From JBGAHD01 sp044226395 (GTDB lineage: Bacteria > Pseudomonadota > Gammaproteobacteria > Xanthomonadales > Ahniellaceae), in the NCBI GenBank assembly GCA_044226395.1, contig JBGAHD010000004.1, positions 1 to 64,000 of the forward strand: a DNA stretch of 64,000 bases. Reading direction: 5' to 3'. Each line of letters begins with the position of its first letter. Within the stretch, counting starts at the first letter, position 1. The notes under the pieces were generated by a model that saw only the letters and a program-made list of their open reading frames with translations, was not told the DNA's origin and did no database searches. Below, piece after piece: positions 25,296-34,163 of this stretch. The translations under genes were made by a program, and so were the position numbers.

Positions 25296-26291
25296 CTATT
25301 GGCCCTCGGCGGCACCGATGTCCGACCAGCCGTTGATCCGGCGCGGACCGCCATACACATCTTTCTCGCCGAAGCCCCAGACATGGTCGCGCAAGGGCGA
25401 CCCAGGCGCGGGCCGATGCAAGGCATCGAGCTGCGGCGCGGCCAGAGCTTGGTTCGTCGCGCTCGGAGACGTCAGCGGTTGCGAGGTCGTGCCGTAACGA
25501 TTGTCGAGAAAGACGATGCCGGGCGACGGTGCCAGATCGGTCCCTCCGGTATTGCCCCACACCAGGCTCGAAGTCATGCCACCGCCAAAAAGGCTTTGCC
25601 ATTCGACCGCGGGGCCCGCGGTGCCGCGCTGATTGAACAACACCGTCAGTCCATGCAGGGAAACGCCACCGTAATTGCTGTGGACGTGAATCGCCCCGTT
25701 GTCCTGCATGGTGTTGGAACGCACGATGCTATTGGTCAGTCGCACAACGAGATTGCTCGACAAAGCGACCGCGCTCGCGAACTTGGTGCCGGTGTTGCCC
25801 TCCGCGATGATGCGATCGACCAAGATCAAGGGCGCCGCTTCGGACGAGCCGGCAATCGTGAGTCCCGCGCCATCGCCATTACCGCCGTCCAGTCGTCCGT
25901 TGCGTAGGGTCAAGGCCTCGACCGTCACCGGCAGCCCCACGGTCTTGTTGAAAATCCAGACGGTGAGCGCCGGCGCGCTGCCCATGCCGTCGAGCACGCT
26001 CGATCGCGCGTCGCCCTGCGTGAGCACGCAGTTATCGAGCCCGGGCAGCGCTGACCAGCCGCCGCTGATCTTGACGCCGAAGGGCTCGTTGATGTCCAAA
26101 TGAAACGGCGCCGAAGCGCCGGCGTAGTACGACCCCGTACGCAGCCGGATGTCGTCGAACTCGCCATTGCTCGCGGCCGTGGTCAGCGCGGCGCGAAACT
26201 CCGTCGCGTTTCGCACGCAGAAGGTGGCCGCCGAGACTGAACCCGCGAGGCACCACGCCAAGACCAACGCCATGAATCGGATCACGGTCAA
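25296..26291 (-). CDS. Secreted right-handed beta-helix protein
   Basis: This 331-residue protein has a signal peptide cleaved after about VSAA. The mature N-terminus reads FCVRNATEFRAALTTAASNG, then a short segment with ISGGW, then rungs rich in V/I/L, N and G (LTLRNGRLDGGNGDGAGLTI, VDRIIAEGNTG, VVRLTNSIVRSNTMQDNGAIHV). These are typical of parallel beta-helix proteins such as pectate-lyase-fold adhesins or hydrolases. No catalytic motif was recognised. A second protein with the same N-terminal module is at 52348-53463. The C-terminus GWSDIGAAEGQ lacks the RD-x-FE ending seen there. It converges with the permease gene on the plus strand. Confidence 0.75.
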   Translation of the reverse strand: MTVIRFMALVLAWCLAGSVSAATFCVRNATEFRAALTTAASNGEFDDIRLRTGSYYAGASAPFHLDINEPFGVKISGGWSALPGLDNCVLTQGDARSSVLDGMGSAPALTVWIFNKTVGLPVTVEALTLRNGRLDGGNGDGAGLTIAGSSEAAPLILVDRIIAEGNTGTKFASAVALSSNLVVRLTNSIVRSNTMQDNGAIHVHSNYGGVSLHGLTVLFNQRGTAGPAVEWQSLFGGGMTSSLVWGNTGGTDLAPSPGIVFLDNRYGTTSQPLTSPSATNQALAAPQLDALHRPAPGSPLRDHVWGFGEKDVYGGPRRINGWSDIGAAEGQ

Positions 26292-26450
26292 CTCCAGTGG
26301 GGAGATAAGGCTTAAACGCCCAAAACCCCGCGCGTCGAACGTCCGATGGCCCGAGCGGCAACTCCCACCCCAGCCCTAGTCGCCCGCGCCGGCAGGTGAG
26401 CCTGCCCCGAGATCCCGATATGCTCCGACCATCCCAGCCCGAGTGCCGCC

Positions 26451-27776
26451 ATGCGAAACCGTCTTCTTGTCGTGACCCTCGTCGCCACCGCGTTCACCGC
26501 GCACGCGCAGCAGCCCGCCGCGCCGGCGTGCACCGTGGTGCAAGCCGCTCATGTGCTCGATCAGCCCGGCAAGCCCGCGCGCGGCGCGAGCAGCCTGCTG
26601 ATCTGCGACGGCAAGATCGTCGCGATCGAGAATGGCGCGCGTGGCGCCGATGCGTTCGGCGCGCAGTACGCGAATGCGACGATCGTCGATCTCAAGACCA
26701 AGTTCGTGCTGCCCGGTTTGATCGACAGCCACGTGCATCTGGCGTCCGACGTCGCGGGCATTCAAGGTCAACTCGAAGATGTCACGCTCAATCCGCCGGA
26801 CATCGCCTACAACGCCCTGGTCAACGCGCGCAAAACCTTGAACGCGGGCTTCACCACGGTGCGCAATCTCGGTGACGAAGGTGGCGTGACGCTGGCGCTG
26901 CGCAATGCCATCGCCGCGGGCAAGGTGATCGGTCCGCGCATCATCGACGCGGGCACCTCGCTGTCGACCACGGCCGGTCACATGGACGGCACGCTCGGCT
27001 ATCGCGAAGACTTGCACGACGCGCTCAACACCCACGGCAGCACCTGCGATGGCGCCGACGATTGCCGTCGCGCCGTGCGTCGCCAGATCGGTCGCGGCGT
27101 CGACGTGATCAAGATGGCCACGACCGGCGGCGTCAACAGCCGCATCGGCGCTGGTCTGGGACAGCAGATGTTCGACGACGAAGCGCGCGCCATCGTCGAG
27201 ACCGCGCACCTGTACGGCAAGAAGGTCGCGGTGCACGCGCATGGCGCCGATGGCATCGTGCTCGCGCTGCGCGCTGGCGCCGACTCCATCGAACACGGCA
27301 CCTTGCTCGACGACGAGGCGATCAAGCTCTTCCGCAAGACCGGCGCCTACTACGTGCCGACGTTGTCGACGGTCAATGGCTATATCGAGCGCCTGCGCGC
27401 CAATCCCGAGGCCTACGCCCCGGCCGTGCGCGCCAAGATCGAATGGCGCATCGGCATCACGGGCAAGGCGCTGCAGAAAGCCGTGCCGGCGGGCGTGAAG
27501 ATCGCCTTCGGCACCGATGCGGGCGTCAGCATGCACGGCCGCAACGCCGATGAGTTCGAGCTGATGGTGAAGTACGGCATGACCCCGATGCAGGCCATCG
27601 CCGCCGCCACCGTCAATGCCGCTGATCTGTTGGGCGTGGCCGACCAAGTCGGCACGCTCGAGCCTGGCAAGCAGGCCGATCTGATCGCTGTCGAGGGCGA
27701 TCCGCTGAGCGATGTGACCGTGTTGAAGCGCGTGGCCTTCGTGATGAAGGGTGGCGCGGTGGTCAAGTCGGAGTAA
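26451..27776 (+). CDS. Secreted amidohydrolase (imidazolonepropionase/prolidase-like)
   Basis: This 441-residue metal-dependent hydrolase of the amidohydrolase superfamily starts with a signal peptide of about 20 residues (ending AHAQ), so it acts in the periplasm or outside the cell. Metal ligands are visible as DSHVHL near 95, a probable carboxylated Lys in GVDVIKMATTGG near 220, HAHGADG near 263, SIEHGTLLDD near 280 and the Asp in IAFGTDAGV near 350. The C-terminal beta-sandwich strand GTLEPGKQADLIAVEGDPL is typical. Members act on Xaa-Pro dipeptides or cyclic amides. The exact substrate is not decidable here. Confidence 0.88.
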   Translation: MRNRLLVVTLVATAFTAHAQQPAAPACTVVQAAHVLDQPGKPARGASSLLICDGKIVAIENGARGADAFGAQYANATIVDLKTKFVLPGLIDSHVHLASDVAGIQGQLEDVTLNPPDIAYNALVNARKTLNAGFTTVRNLGDEGGVTLALRNAIAAGKVIGPRIIDAGTSLSTTAGHMDGTLGYREDLHDALNTHGSTCDGADDCRRAVRRQIGRGVDVIKMATTGGVNSRIGAGLGQQMFDDEARAIVETAHLYGKKVAVHAHGADGIVLALRAGADSIEHGTLLDDEAIKLFRKTGAYYVPTLSTVNGYIERLRANPEAYAPAVRAKIEWRIGITGKALQKAVPAGVKIAFGTDAGVSMHGRNADEFELMVKYGMTPMQAIAAATVNAADLLGVADQVGTLEPGKQADLIAVEGDPLSDVTVLKRVAFVMKGGAVVKSE

Positions 27777-27784
27777 GGCCAAGC

Positions 27785-27816
27785 GCGCGTCGGCGGGCGT
27801 TTGCCGGCCGACGCGC
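27785..27816. terminator. Bidirectional hairpin between convergent genes
   Basis: GCGCGTCGGC and GCCGACGCGC form a 10-bp perfect stem with a 12-base loop between the amidohydrolase gene and the minus-strand NIPSNAP gene. A weak T-run (TCGTTCT) follows on the plus side. Confidence 0.6.
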
Positions 27817-27825
27817 CGCGTCGTT

Positions 27826-28665
27826 CTAGTCGCGCGCGGGCAGCCGTGAGCGCGCGGTTGGTGACAGACGCAAGGTCTCCCGCGTAACGGTCTTGTGCGC
27901 CAAGTCATCGGCGATCGCGTTCCATTCGGGATCGTCGCTCAAGCGTTCGCGAAACGCGCGCTCCGCGGCCTCGTCAGTGAACGCAGCGAACCAGACGAAG
28001 ACGTGTTCGCCCTCGCGCACGGGCAGGCGCGGAAAGGTGTTGGGCGCGTTCTCGGTCACCAGTCGCGCGATGACCTTCGCGCCGGCGCGTTCCAGCACCG
28101 GCAGCACGCGCGAATCGAAATAGGTCACGAAGTCCGCGTTCACGGGCAGATCGAAGCTGTAGATCGTCGCACTCATGCGTTCGTGTCGCTCGCTCGTTTC
28201 GCCAATCGGCACGCGCATCGCGTCGCCGATCGCGAAGCCCGTTTCCTCGCCGGCCGGCCGCAACAGCAGCACATTGTCCGAATCGATCATGGTCGCGTTG
28301 GCTTGCTGACTGTGGCGGCGCCAGACGGGGCCGGTGTAGAACGCTTGCAGCGACCGCGCCCGCGAATCCATATCGGGAAATCCGCGCAACCACACGAAAC
28401 GATCGGGCCGATCAAGATCGCGAAATTGCGCGATCACGGTCAAGCCCGTCGCTTCTTGCGATTCGACGAAGGCGCGATCGAACAACTCGATCAATTCATC
28501 GCGCTTGCCTGGGTGCAAGGTGTACTGACGCAATTCGATTACGGCGCAACAGGATTGGGGTTCGGTGGCCATCGTGGTTTCCGGGGCGAGTGAGGCAAGG
28601 ATGCCCAGCGCGAATACCCAAAACCTCGAGCGCCATGAATGAGGGTTTGTCGATATCGAGGACAT
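27826..28665 (-). CDS. Exported NIPSNAP-family protein
   Basis: This protein of 279 residues has a signal-like N-terminus (hydrophobic segment FWVFALGILASLA, cleavage near ETTMA). Two ferredoxin-like alpha/beta domains follow. The first begins AVIELRQYTLHPGKRDELIELF and includes FVWLRGFPDMDSRARSLQAFY; the second, near 165-260, has VFVWFAAFTDEAAERAF. This pairing of an ELRxYxLxPGKxxE start and a duplicated dimeric barrel is typical of the NIPSNAP family, whose biochemical role is poorly known. I chose the ATG at 28665, with GAGAGAA upstream; an in-frame ATG 33 bases further up is possible. Confidence 0.8.
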   Translation of the reverse strand: MSSISTNPHSWRSRFWVFALGILASLAPETTMATEPQSCCAVIELRQYTLHPGKRDELIELFDRAFVESQEATGLTVIAQFRDLDRPDRFVWLRGFPDMDSRARSLQAFYTGPVWRRHSQQANATMIDSDNVLLLRPAGEETGFAIGDAMRVPIGETSERHERMSATIYSFDLPVNADFVTYFDSRVLPVLERAGAKVIARLVTENAPNTFPRLPVREGEHVFVWFAAFTDEAAERAFRERLSDDPEWNAIADDLAHKTVTRETLRLSPTARSRLPARD

Positions 28666-28912
28666 GTTGGGGTTCTCTCGAGAGCGGGCGCCCAGCATCG
28701 ACCGGCACTAGGTCAGCTGCCGCCCTAGTTGGGCATTGACCGCGCGGGCGAGCGCCGTGAGAATCGAGCGCGAGCGATTCATCGCCTGACCACGCGGCGG
28801 CGAGTGTTGTCATCCGCGATCGTGATGAGTGCGAAGCGCTTTTTCATCGAAATCGGCACGAACTCCGATGCAACCCATCGGTCCCGCCACGTCGTCACCG
28901 CAAGGAACGCCC

Positions 28913-29389
28913 ATGTCCGACAATCTCTACGCGCCACCGCAATCGCCCGTCGCCGATGTCTCGCCGAACGGCGACGTCGCGCCACCGTTGTGGAATCCCA
29001 ATGCGGCGGCCAGTTGGAGTCTGCTGTTCACGCCCGTGTTTGGCGCGTATCTCCAGATGCGCAACTGGCAAGCCATGGGACAACACGATCGCGCCAAGCA
29101 AGCACTGTGGTGGATCGTCGGCTATTTCCTGATGATTGCTTATGGCGTGATGTCGGCGGCCTTTCAATCGGCGGGCACCGGTGGCGCTTCCCTGCGCGGC
29201 ATGGGTTTTCTGTACCTGATCATTTGGTACTTCGTCGCGGCGCGCCCGCAGGTGCGTTATGTCGAAGAACGCTATGGCGGCAACTATCCGCGACGTCCCT
29301 GGCTCGTGCCGATCCTGGTGGCGTTCGGCGCCTATGTCGCTTTCTTCGTGATGCTGTTCAGCGTCTTGTTCTTGTTCGTCGGTCGGTGA
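28913..29389 (+). CDS. Small integral membrane protein
   Basis: This 158-residue protein has a Pro-rich N-terminal segment (NLYAPPQSPVADVSPNG) and three or four hydrophobic segments: about 32-48, 65-85, 95-115 and 130-155. The N-terminal NLYAPPxxxV motif recurs on many small proteobacterial membrane proteins of unknown role. The ATG at 28913 has AAGGAA nine bases upstream; longer in-frame starts would add non-conserved sequence. It lies 19 bases before a LysE-type exporter and is probably co-transcribed with it. Confidence 0.7.
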   Translation: MSDNLYAPPQSPVADVSPNGDVAPPLWNPNAAASWSLLFTPVFGAYLQMRNWQAMGQHDRAKQALWWIVGYFLMIAYGVMSAAFQSAGTGGASLRGMGFLYLIIWYFVAARPQVRYVEERYGGNYPRRPWLVPILVAFGAYVAFFVMLFSVLFLFVGR

Positions 29390-29408
29390 ATCGTCACGCA
29401 TCGCCGCC

Positions 29409-30023
29409 ATGACCGCGCTCTATCCCCTGTTCGTCGCGATGGCCGCCGCGACGATTCTGAGCCCCGGCCCCGGCGTCTTGATGACTTTAACCAATGCCCT
29501 GCGCGGCGGCGCGCGCGCGGCCTTCGCGGGCGTGTGCGGCATCGCCTGCGGCGCGGCGGTGGTGGCGGCGATCTCGGCGACGAGTATTGGCGTGTTGCTC
29601 GCGACTTCGGCCACGGCCTTCAGCGTGATGAAACTCATCGGCGCGGGGTATTTGATTTATCTGGGCGTGCGCGCGTGGCGCGCGCCACCGCATCGTTTCG
29701 AAGCCACGGTGAGCACGCCCGTGAGCGCGCGTCGACGGTTCTCGGAAGGCCTGTCCTTGCAGATCACCAATCCCAAGGCGGTGTTTTTCTTTCTCTCGGT
29801 GTTTCCGCAATTCATTGAAGCGCGCGCGGCGTTTCTGCCGCAGTTCGCGTTGTTGGTCGCGACGTACGGTGCCCTTATTCTGATCATTCACGGCGGCTAC
29901 GCGCTGACCGCGCGACGCGCGTCGCGCTGGTTGTCGTCGACGCGCGGGGGGCTTTGGATGAACCGGATTTCCGGCGCGGCCTTCGTGTGTTTCGGCGCGG
30001 CCATGGCGACCGCGCGGCGGTGA
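29409..30023 (+). CDS. LysE/RhtB family amino-acid exporter
   Basis: This 204-residue inner-membrane exporter has six predicted segments. The family signature is visible: SPGPGVLMTLTNALRGGARAAFAGVCGIACG at 16-46, then LIGAGYLIYLGVRAWR near 75-90, and FSEGLSLQITNPKAVFFFLSVFPQFI near 110-135. Members export lysine, homoserine, threonine or similar amino acids. The substrate is unknown. The gene ends 22 bases before the convergent HEAT-repeat gene. Confidence 0.9.
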   Translation: MTALYPLFVAMAAATILSPGPGVLMTLTNALRGGARAAFAGVCGIACGAAVVAAISATSIGVLLATSATAFSVMKLIGAGYLIYLGVRAWRAPPHRFEATVSTPVSARRRFSEGLSLQITNPKAVFFFLSVFPQFIEARAAFLPQFALLVATYGALILIIHGGYALTARRASRWLSSTRGGLWMNRISGAAFVCFGAAMATARR

Positions 30024-30045
30024 ACGCGGCGAGCGCGTTGGGCGC

Positions 30046-31971
30046 TCAGTGCGCGCAGGTCAACACCGACATTTCGCCGCGCGGATCAATCAGCACGGCA
30101 TTGCGCTCGTCGGCGAATGCGATGGCTTGATCGAGCACGGCCACGGCATCGGGCGGCGCCGGCAAGGCAACCAGGGGCTTGAGCGACCACTCGCCGCTGG
30201 CATCACGCAGCGCTTCGTACAGCGCGCCCGCTTGCGCGAATTCATAGGCATTACGACCGGCCACGTAGACGCGCTTGCCGATCGCTTGCACCAGACTCAC
30301 ATCCACGGTCGCGATGGCCTTGGCCTTGGCCTCGCCATGCGAAGGCACGTAGGCCAGACCGCCGGACATGCCTTCGCCCGTGCAGCCCATCAACCAACCG
30401 TCATCGACGTCTTGCACGTCGGCGCGCGTCTTGTCGCCGCACCAGGGCGACACCGCGTCGCGCGCGACGCGCGGGAAACTGCGGCGCGTGGCGTCACGCC
30501 ACTCGATCTGCACTTCGCGACCATCGGCCGTGCGATACGTGCCCGACGACAAGGTGCCATCGCTGCACATGGCCAAGCCATGGCGGGTCTCGCAATCCTG
30601 GCACGGACGCGAGCAATCCTCGCCCTGCTCCAGCGACTGCGCGAAACTCGCCGAGTTGGCGCGCGTCAGACCCGAGCGCGAACGCGCGCAGTCGGAAACG
30701 AAACTCACGCGGCCATCGCCACCGCCGATCGCGCGCGCGGCCATGTCGCGAATGCGCGGCGACCAGTAGTCGCGCGCGACCGAGGCCAGCGCGTCGCGCG
30801 CCTCGTCGCTGCGATCGACCAAACCGGCCAGCGCGTTCACCGCCGCTTGCGTCGACGGCCAATCGTTGGCGCTCAGCGCCGCGCGCAAGGCGGGCACGGC
30901 GCGCGCGGATTGCGTGTCGCCCAGCACTTCCACGGCGGCACGGCGGTACTCACCGCGCGCGTCGATGGCGCGTTCGGCCAGCGCCGGCAGAATTTGATCG
31001 AGGCGATGCAGCACCGGGGCCGCGTCGCGCTGCCACGCTTCGGGCGCGTAGTCATTGCTGCGCACGCGGCGGGCGAACTCGTTCGCGCCTTCGACCGTGC
31101 CGGTGGCGATCAGCGCGCGTTGCGCGGCATCGCGAAGGGTGGCGTCGTCGACCTGCGTGTAGCGCTGCACCTGTTCGAGCAAGGGCGCGCCGCTGCGACC
31201 GAGGTCGCGCAGCAGTCGCAGTTGCGTCAGGCGATCCTCGCGGTCGTAGCGCTCGTCGCCCAGGGCGCGTTCGAAGCGCGCGATCACGGCCGGCGTGTCG
31301 AGCAGCGGCACTTGGCCGCCGGCGCAATGCATCACCAGGCCGCCCCACATCGCTTCGATGCTCGGCGCCGGCCAACGACGCTCGTCGCCGATCACCGTGG
31401 TCAGCAGCCAGTTGGCGCGCGGCACGTCGCACAGATAGTCGCGACCCGCGGCCGGCATGTGTTGGGCATCGACCAAGGGACCGGCCGCCGCGGCGGGCGC
31501 GTCGCACATCACGCGCTGCAGCGCCTGCGCCGACCACGCGTCGCGACGACCATGACCGCCGGCCAACCACACGCGCGTGGCATCGGCGCGCGGGCCGATC
31601 AAACCGATCGCGCGCGCGACGATGGCGCGCTGCACCGGCGTGCCGTTGTCGAGCAGATCGGTCAGCGGACGCAGCGGGTTGGGCAGCAGAATGTTTTCGG
31701 ATTCACCGGTGCGCGCGGCGCGCGCCTCGGCCAGCGACGGCAGCGCGGCGTCGGCGGCGCACTCGCGCGCGGGACCGAGTTCGGCGCCGATGGCGTCGGC
31801 GGTTTGACGCGCCAGGTCCAGCGCATCGATCTTGAGGCCACCGATGAAGTCGGCGTCGCGATACGCGGCGATGGCGGCGACGGCCGCCTGCGATTCAGGC
31901 GAAGCAGCGCGCGCGCCGTCGAAAGTCACGACACCGAGCATTGCCATCAGGATCAAACCACGATTGCGCAC
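30046..31971 (-). CDS. Secreted HEAT-repeat protein
   Basis: This 641-residue protein has a signal peptide (cleavage near GARA-AS). A helical region of HEAT-type repeats spans roughly 70-400, for example VQRAIVARAIGLIGPRAD, YRRAAVEVLGDTQSARAVPALRAAL and DMAARAIGGGDGRVSF. The C-terminal third (about 410-641) is different and contains two clustered cysteine pairs (CSRPCQDCET) and beta-propeller-like strands (VYVAGRNAYEF; VAVLDQAIAFADERNAVLI). The GTG start at 31971 is supported by GGAGAA at good spacing and by the signal peptide that follows. The family and function were not recognised; a periplasmic binding scaffold is only a guess. Confidence 0.7.
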   Translation of the reverse strand: MRNRGLILMAMLGVVTFDGARAASPESQAAVAAIAAYRDADFIGGLKIDALDLARQTADAIGAELGPARECAADAALPSLAEARAARTGESENILLPNPLRPLTDLLDNGTPVQRAIVARAIGLIGPRADATRVWLAGGHGRRDAWSAQALQRVMCDAPAAAAGPLVDAQHMPAAGRDYLCDVPRANWLLTTVIGDERRWPAPSIEAMWGGLVMHCAGGQVPLLDTPAVIARFERALGDERYDREDRLTQLRLLRDLGRSGAPLLEQVQRYTQVDDATLRDAAQRALIATGTVEGANEFARRVRSNDYAPEAWQRDAAPVLHRLDQILPALAERAIDARGEYRRAAVEVLGDTQSARAVPALRAALSANDWPSTQAAVNALAGLVDRSDEARDALASVARDYWSPRIRDMAARAIGGGDGRVSFVSDCARSRSGLTRANSASFAQSLEQGEDCSRPCQDCETRHGLAMCSDGTLSSGTYRTADGREVQIEWRDATRRSFPRVARDAVSPWCGDKTRADVQDVDDGWLMGCTGEGMSGGLAYVPSHGEAKAKAIATVDVSLVQAIGKRVYVAGRNAYEFAQAGALYEALRDASGEWSLKPLVALPAPPDAVAVLDQAIAFADERNAVLIDPRGEMSVLTCAH

Positions 31972-32166
31972 GCGTGTTCTCCGCCGTCGAGTGGCGCTGA
32001 GACTACGCGACGCGCGTCACGTTTTCGCCTGAAAAATGGCAGTTTGCGCAATTGTTTGCAGGTTTTGACGCCTGTGCATTGACGCCATGATGTTTGACGC
32101 TACGGCGCCGAGAGGTCGTCATTCCTGGGCACACTTTGCAGCCCGCGCGACCTCGACGCCGATCGC

Positions 32167-33174
32167 TCAATCGAGCCCCAGGAAGGCTAGCAATTGCGCA
32201 TCGCTCACCGCTTGCGGGTTGCTCAGATCCGCGCCGATCAAGGGCGCCGGCACCAGCGGTCGCGCGTAGCGCACGTAGTCGATGTCGGCGCGCAGATCCG
32301 GATCGGCGAGTTGGTTCGCGTCCTGCGCCGCGTGCGTGATGACGCTGCGATTGTGCTCGTAGGGATCGTAGGTGCTTGCGATCGCCCAATCGGTGTAGCA
32401 GGTCAAACCCACTTGCAGCAAGGCGGGCAGATCGTCGCGACGATAGCGCGCGTGCACGCGCCACGCTTCGCCGGGCTGTCGAAGGAGTTGAATCACGTGC
32501 GGGCCGATGCGCGCCACGCGCAGTTCCACTTGGCTCACGCCGACGGCACCAGCGCTCACGTTCAAGATCGACTGACTGTTGAGCGTGGTCTTGGCCTCGA
32601 ACTGATACACGCCCGGCTGATTGCCCGCGCCAAACGACAAGAACAAATAGTTCTCATGACCCGGCTGCCACCACGCGGTGTCCACGCCGGCGACGACGCG
32701 CGGCACGCGCACCATCAGACCAATCAGCGAAAACTCGCTATTGAGCGCGCCGCCATTGGTGGCGCCGGGCGGACCATCGCCCACGCGTTGATGCGCTTCG
32801 ATGAACGTCGTGACGACGAAATCGCCCTCGACCGGGCGATAGCTCATCTCGCTGACATAGTCCTGATACCAAGTGCCGGTGTCGGGCACCATGCGCAGCC
32901 AACCGGCGCGCAAGGTGTTGACGTCATACACGGCGAGGCGATCGACGGGCCAGTGTTCATCGTCGCGGATGCGTCGCCAGTCGCGCAGGCTTTGCGCGTC
33001 GGTGAATTCGTCGCTGAGTTCGGTCAGCGGCGACAGATCGCCATCGAAGCCATCGGCCATCACGAGATCGGCGGCCTGCGCCGACGTCGCGGCCAAGCCC
33101 AGACCGAAGCCCAAGGCCCACAGGCATTCGTGTAGCCACCAGAAGCTTCGTGCCTTGCCCTTGGCGTCCGTCAT
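32167..33174 (-). CDS. Secreted protein with concanavalin-like beta-sandwich
   Basis: This 335-residue exported protein has a hydrophobic signal (WALGFGLGLAATSAQA), after which the mature chain begins ADLVMADGFDGDLSPLTEL. The main domain (about 60-290) is beta-rich with many Trp residues: DYVSEMSYRPVEGDFVVTTF, HENYLFLSFGAGNQPGVYQF and VELRVARIGPHVIQLLRQ. This resembles LamG/DUF1349-type carbohydrate-binding or hydrolase sandwiches. I chose the ATG at 33174 because GAGAGAA lies about ten bases upstream. The ADGFDGD segment directly after the signal peptide recalls the RD-x-FE C-termini of two other secreted proteins in this window. Confidence 0.7.
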   Translation of the reverse strand: MTDAKGKARSFWWLHECLWALGFGLGLAATSAQAADLVMADGFDGDLSPLTELSDEFTDAQSLRDWRRIRDDEHWPVDRLAVYDVNTLRAGWLRMVPDTGTWYQDYVSEMSYRPVEGDFVVTTFIEAHQRVGDGPPGATNGGALNSEFSLIGLMVRVPRVVAGVDTAWWQPGHENYLFLSFGAGNQPGVYQFEAKTTLNSQSILNVSAGAVGVSQVELRVARIGPHVIQLLRQPGEAWRVHARYRRDDLPALLQVGLTCYTDWAIASTYDPYEHNRSVITHAAQDANQLADPDLRADIDYVRYARPLVPAPLIGADLSNPQAVSDAQLLAFLGLD

Positions 33175-33220
33175 GTCGTGCGTTCTCTCGCCCATGACCG
33201 GCACTAACGGACGAAGGCAC

Positions 33221-33254
33221 GCAAAACGACACGGCCATCGCGAAGATGGCCGTG
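33221..33254 (-). terminator. Rho-independent terminator of the SDR gene
   Basis: CACGGCCATC (33230-33239) and GATGGCCGTG (33245-33254) form a perfect 10-bp stem with a five-base loop. On the minus strand it is followed by a TCGTTTTGC run (33221-33229). It lies after the SDR stop codon at 33298. Confidence 0.75.
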
Positions 33255-33297
33255 CCGGGCGGCGATCCGGGCACGAACCGGATCGTCGAAGCCGGGC

Positions 33298-34047
33298 TTA
33301 GAGCTCCGACAGACCGCCGTCGACCACGTATTCGGTGCCGGTGACGAAGGACGATTCACCGGACAACAGGAACGCCGCCACCGCCGCCACTTCCTCGGGC
33401 TTGCCCAGACGACCGAGCGGGACTTGCGTGGCCATGTGCGCGCCGAATTCGTCGGCGGCCTTTTCGTCGAGACCCTGACGCTCGAAGAAGCCCGTGGCGA
33501 TCGGCCCCGGACTGACCGTGTTGACGCGAATGCCGCGCGGCGCCAGTTCGCGCGCCAGCACGCGCGCGAACACGCGCACCGCGCCCTTGGTCGCCGAGTA
33601 CACCGTGGTCGTGGCGAAGCCAATGTTCTGCACGATCGAGGTGTTGATCACGATCGCGCCGCCATCGACCAGTTGCTCGCGCAGCGCCTGCGCCTGCAGG
33701 AAAGGCCCGCGCACATTGACCGCGAACTGCGATTCGAAATGTTCCAGCGTGACTTGCTCGAAGGGTTCGAAGATGCCGAAGCCCGCGTTGAAGAACACGG
33801 CGTCAAGACGCGGTGAAATCTTCTTCACCTCGGCCGCCAGCGCCTGCGCCGCCGCGGGCTCGCCGGCGACATTGCGGATCACGTGGGCCTTGGCGCCCAG
33901 GACATCGCGCGCGAGCTGCAAGGTTTTGTCGCGCGTGCCGGTCACGATCACGGTGGCACCTTCGTCTTGGACCCGCTTGGCCGTGGCCAGGCCGATGCCG
34001 TTGGTGCCGCCCGTGATCAACACGGTCTTTTGGTGGAAGCGATTCAT
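33298..34047 (-). CDS. Short-chain dehydrogenase/reductase
   Basis: This 249-residue classical SDR oxidoreductase has the cofactor motif TGGTNGIG near residues 12-19, an NAGFGIF (NAG) motif near 87, a catalytic Ser in INTSIVQNIG near 137 and the YxxxK pair in VYSATKGAVRV near 150. VNTVSPGPIATGF follows, where the product-binding loop begins, and VTGTEYVVDGGLSEL is the usual C-terminus. TGTRDKTL after strand 2 favours NADP. It is divergent from a LysR regulator 74 bases away, a common arrangement in which the regulator controls the oxidoreductase. Substrate unknown. Confidence 0.9.
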   Translation of the reverse strand: MNRFHQKTVLITGGTNGIGLATAKRVQDEGATVIVTGTRDKTLQLARDVLGAKAHVIRNVAGEPAAAQALAAEVKKISPRLDAVFFNAGFGIFEPFEQVTLEHFESQFAVNVRGPFLQAQALREQLVDGGAIVINTSIVQNIGFATTTVYSATKGAVRVFARVLARELAPRGIRVNTVSPGPIATGFFERQGLDEKAADEFGAHMATQVPLGRLGKPEEVAAVAAFLLSGESSFVTGTEYVVDGGLSEL

Positions 34048-34163
34048 GGGTGAGATCTCCTGAGGTCAGCAATGGCCCGTCCGCGCTTGGCTTGTCGGGT
34101 CGCGGAAATCAGGTTAGGGTGTGCGCCCGCGGAATAAACTCCGAAATTTGTGTAAACAAATCT
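34048..34163. promoter_or_regulatory. Divergent SDR-LysR control region
   Basis: This region is AT-rich compared with its surroundings and contains the inverted repeat ATTTG-N6-CAAAT (34146-34161), the type of dyad bound by LysR-type regulators. The repeat lies inside the longest possible LysR reading frame, which suggests that the regulator starts further downstream than 34121. Confidence 0.45.

Noticed and set aside
30049..32082. 677-codon plus-strand frame opposite the HEAT-repeat gene
   Set aside because: The translation is compositionally biased (GRRRGR-, HVDAL-like) and has no motif. The minus strand has a signal peptide and repeats with normal residue usage.
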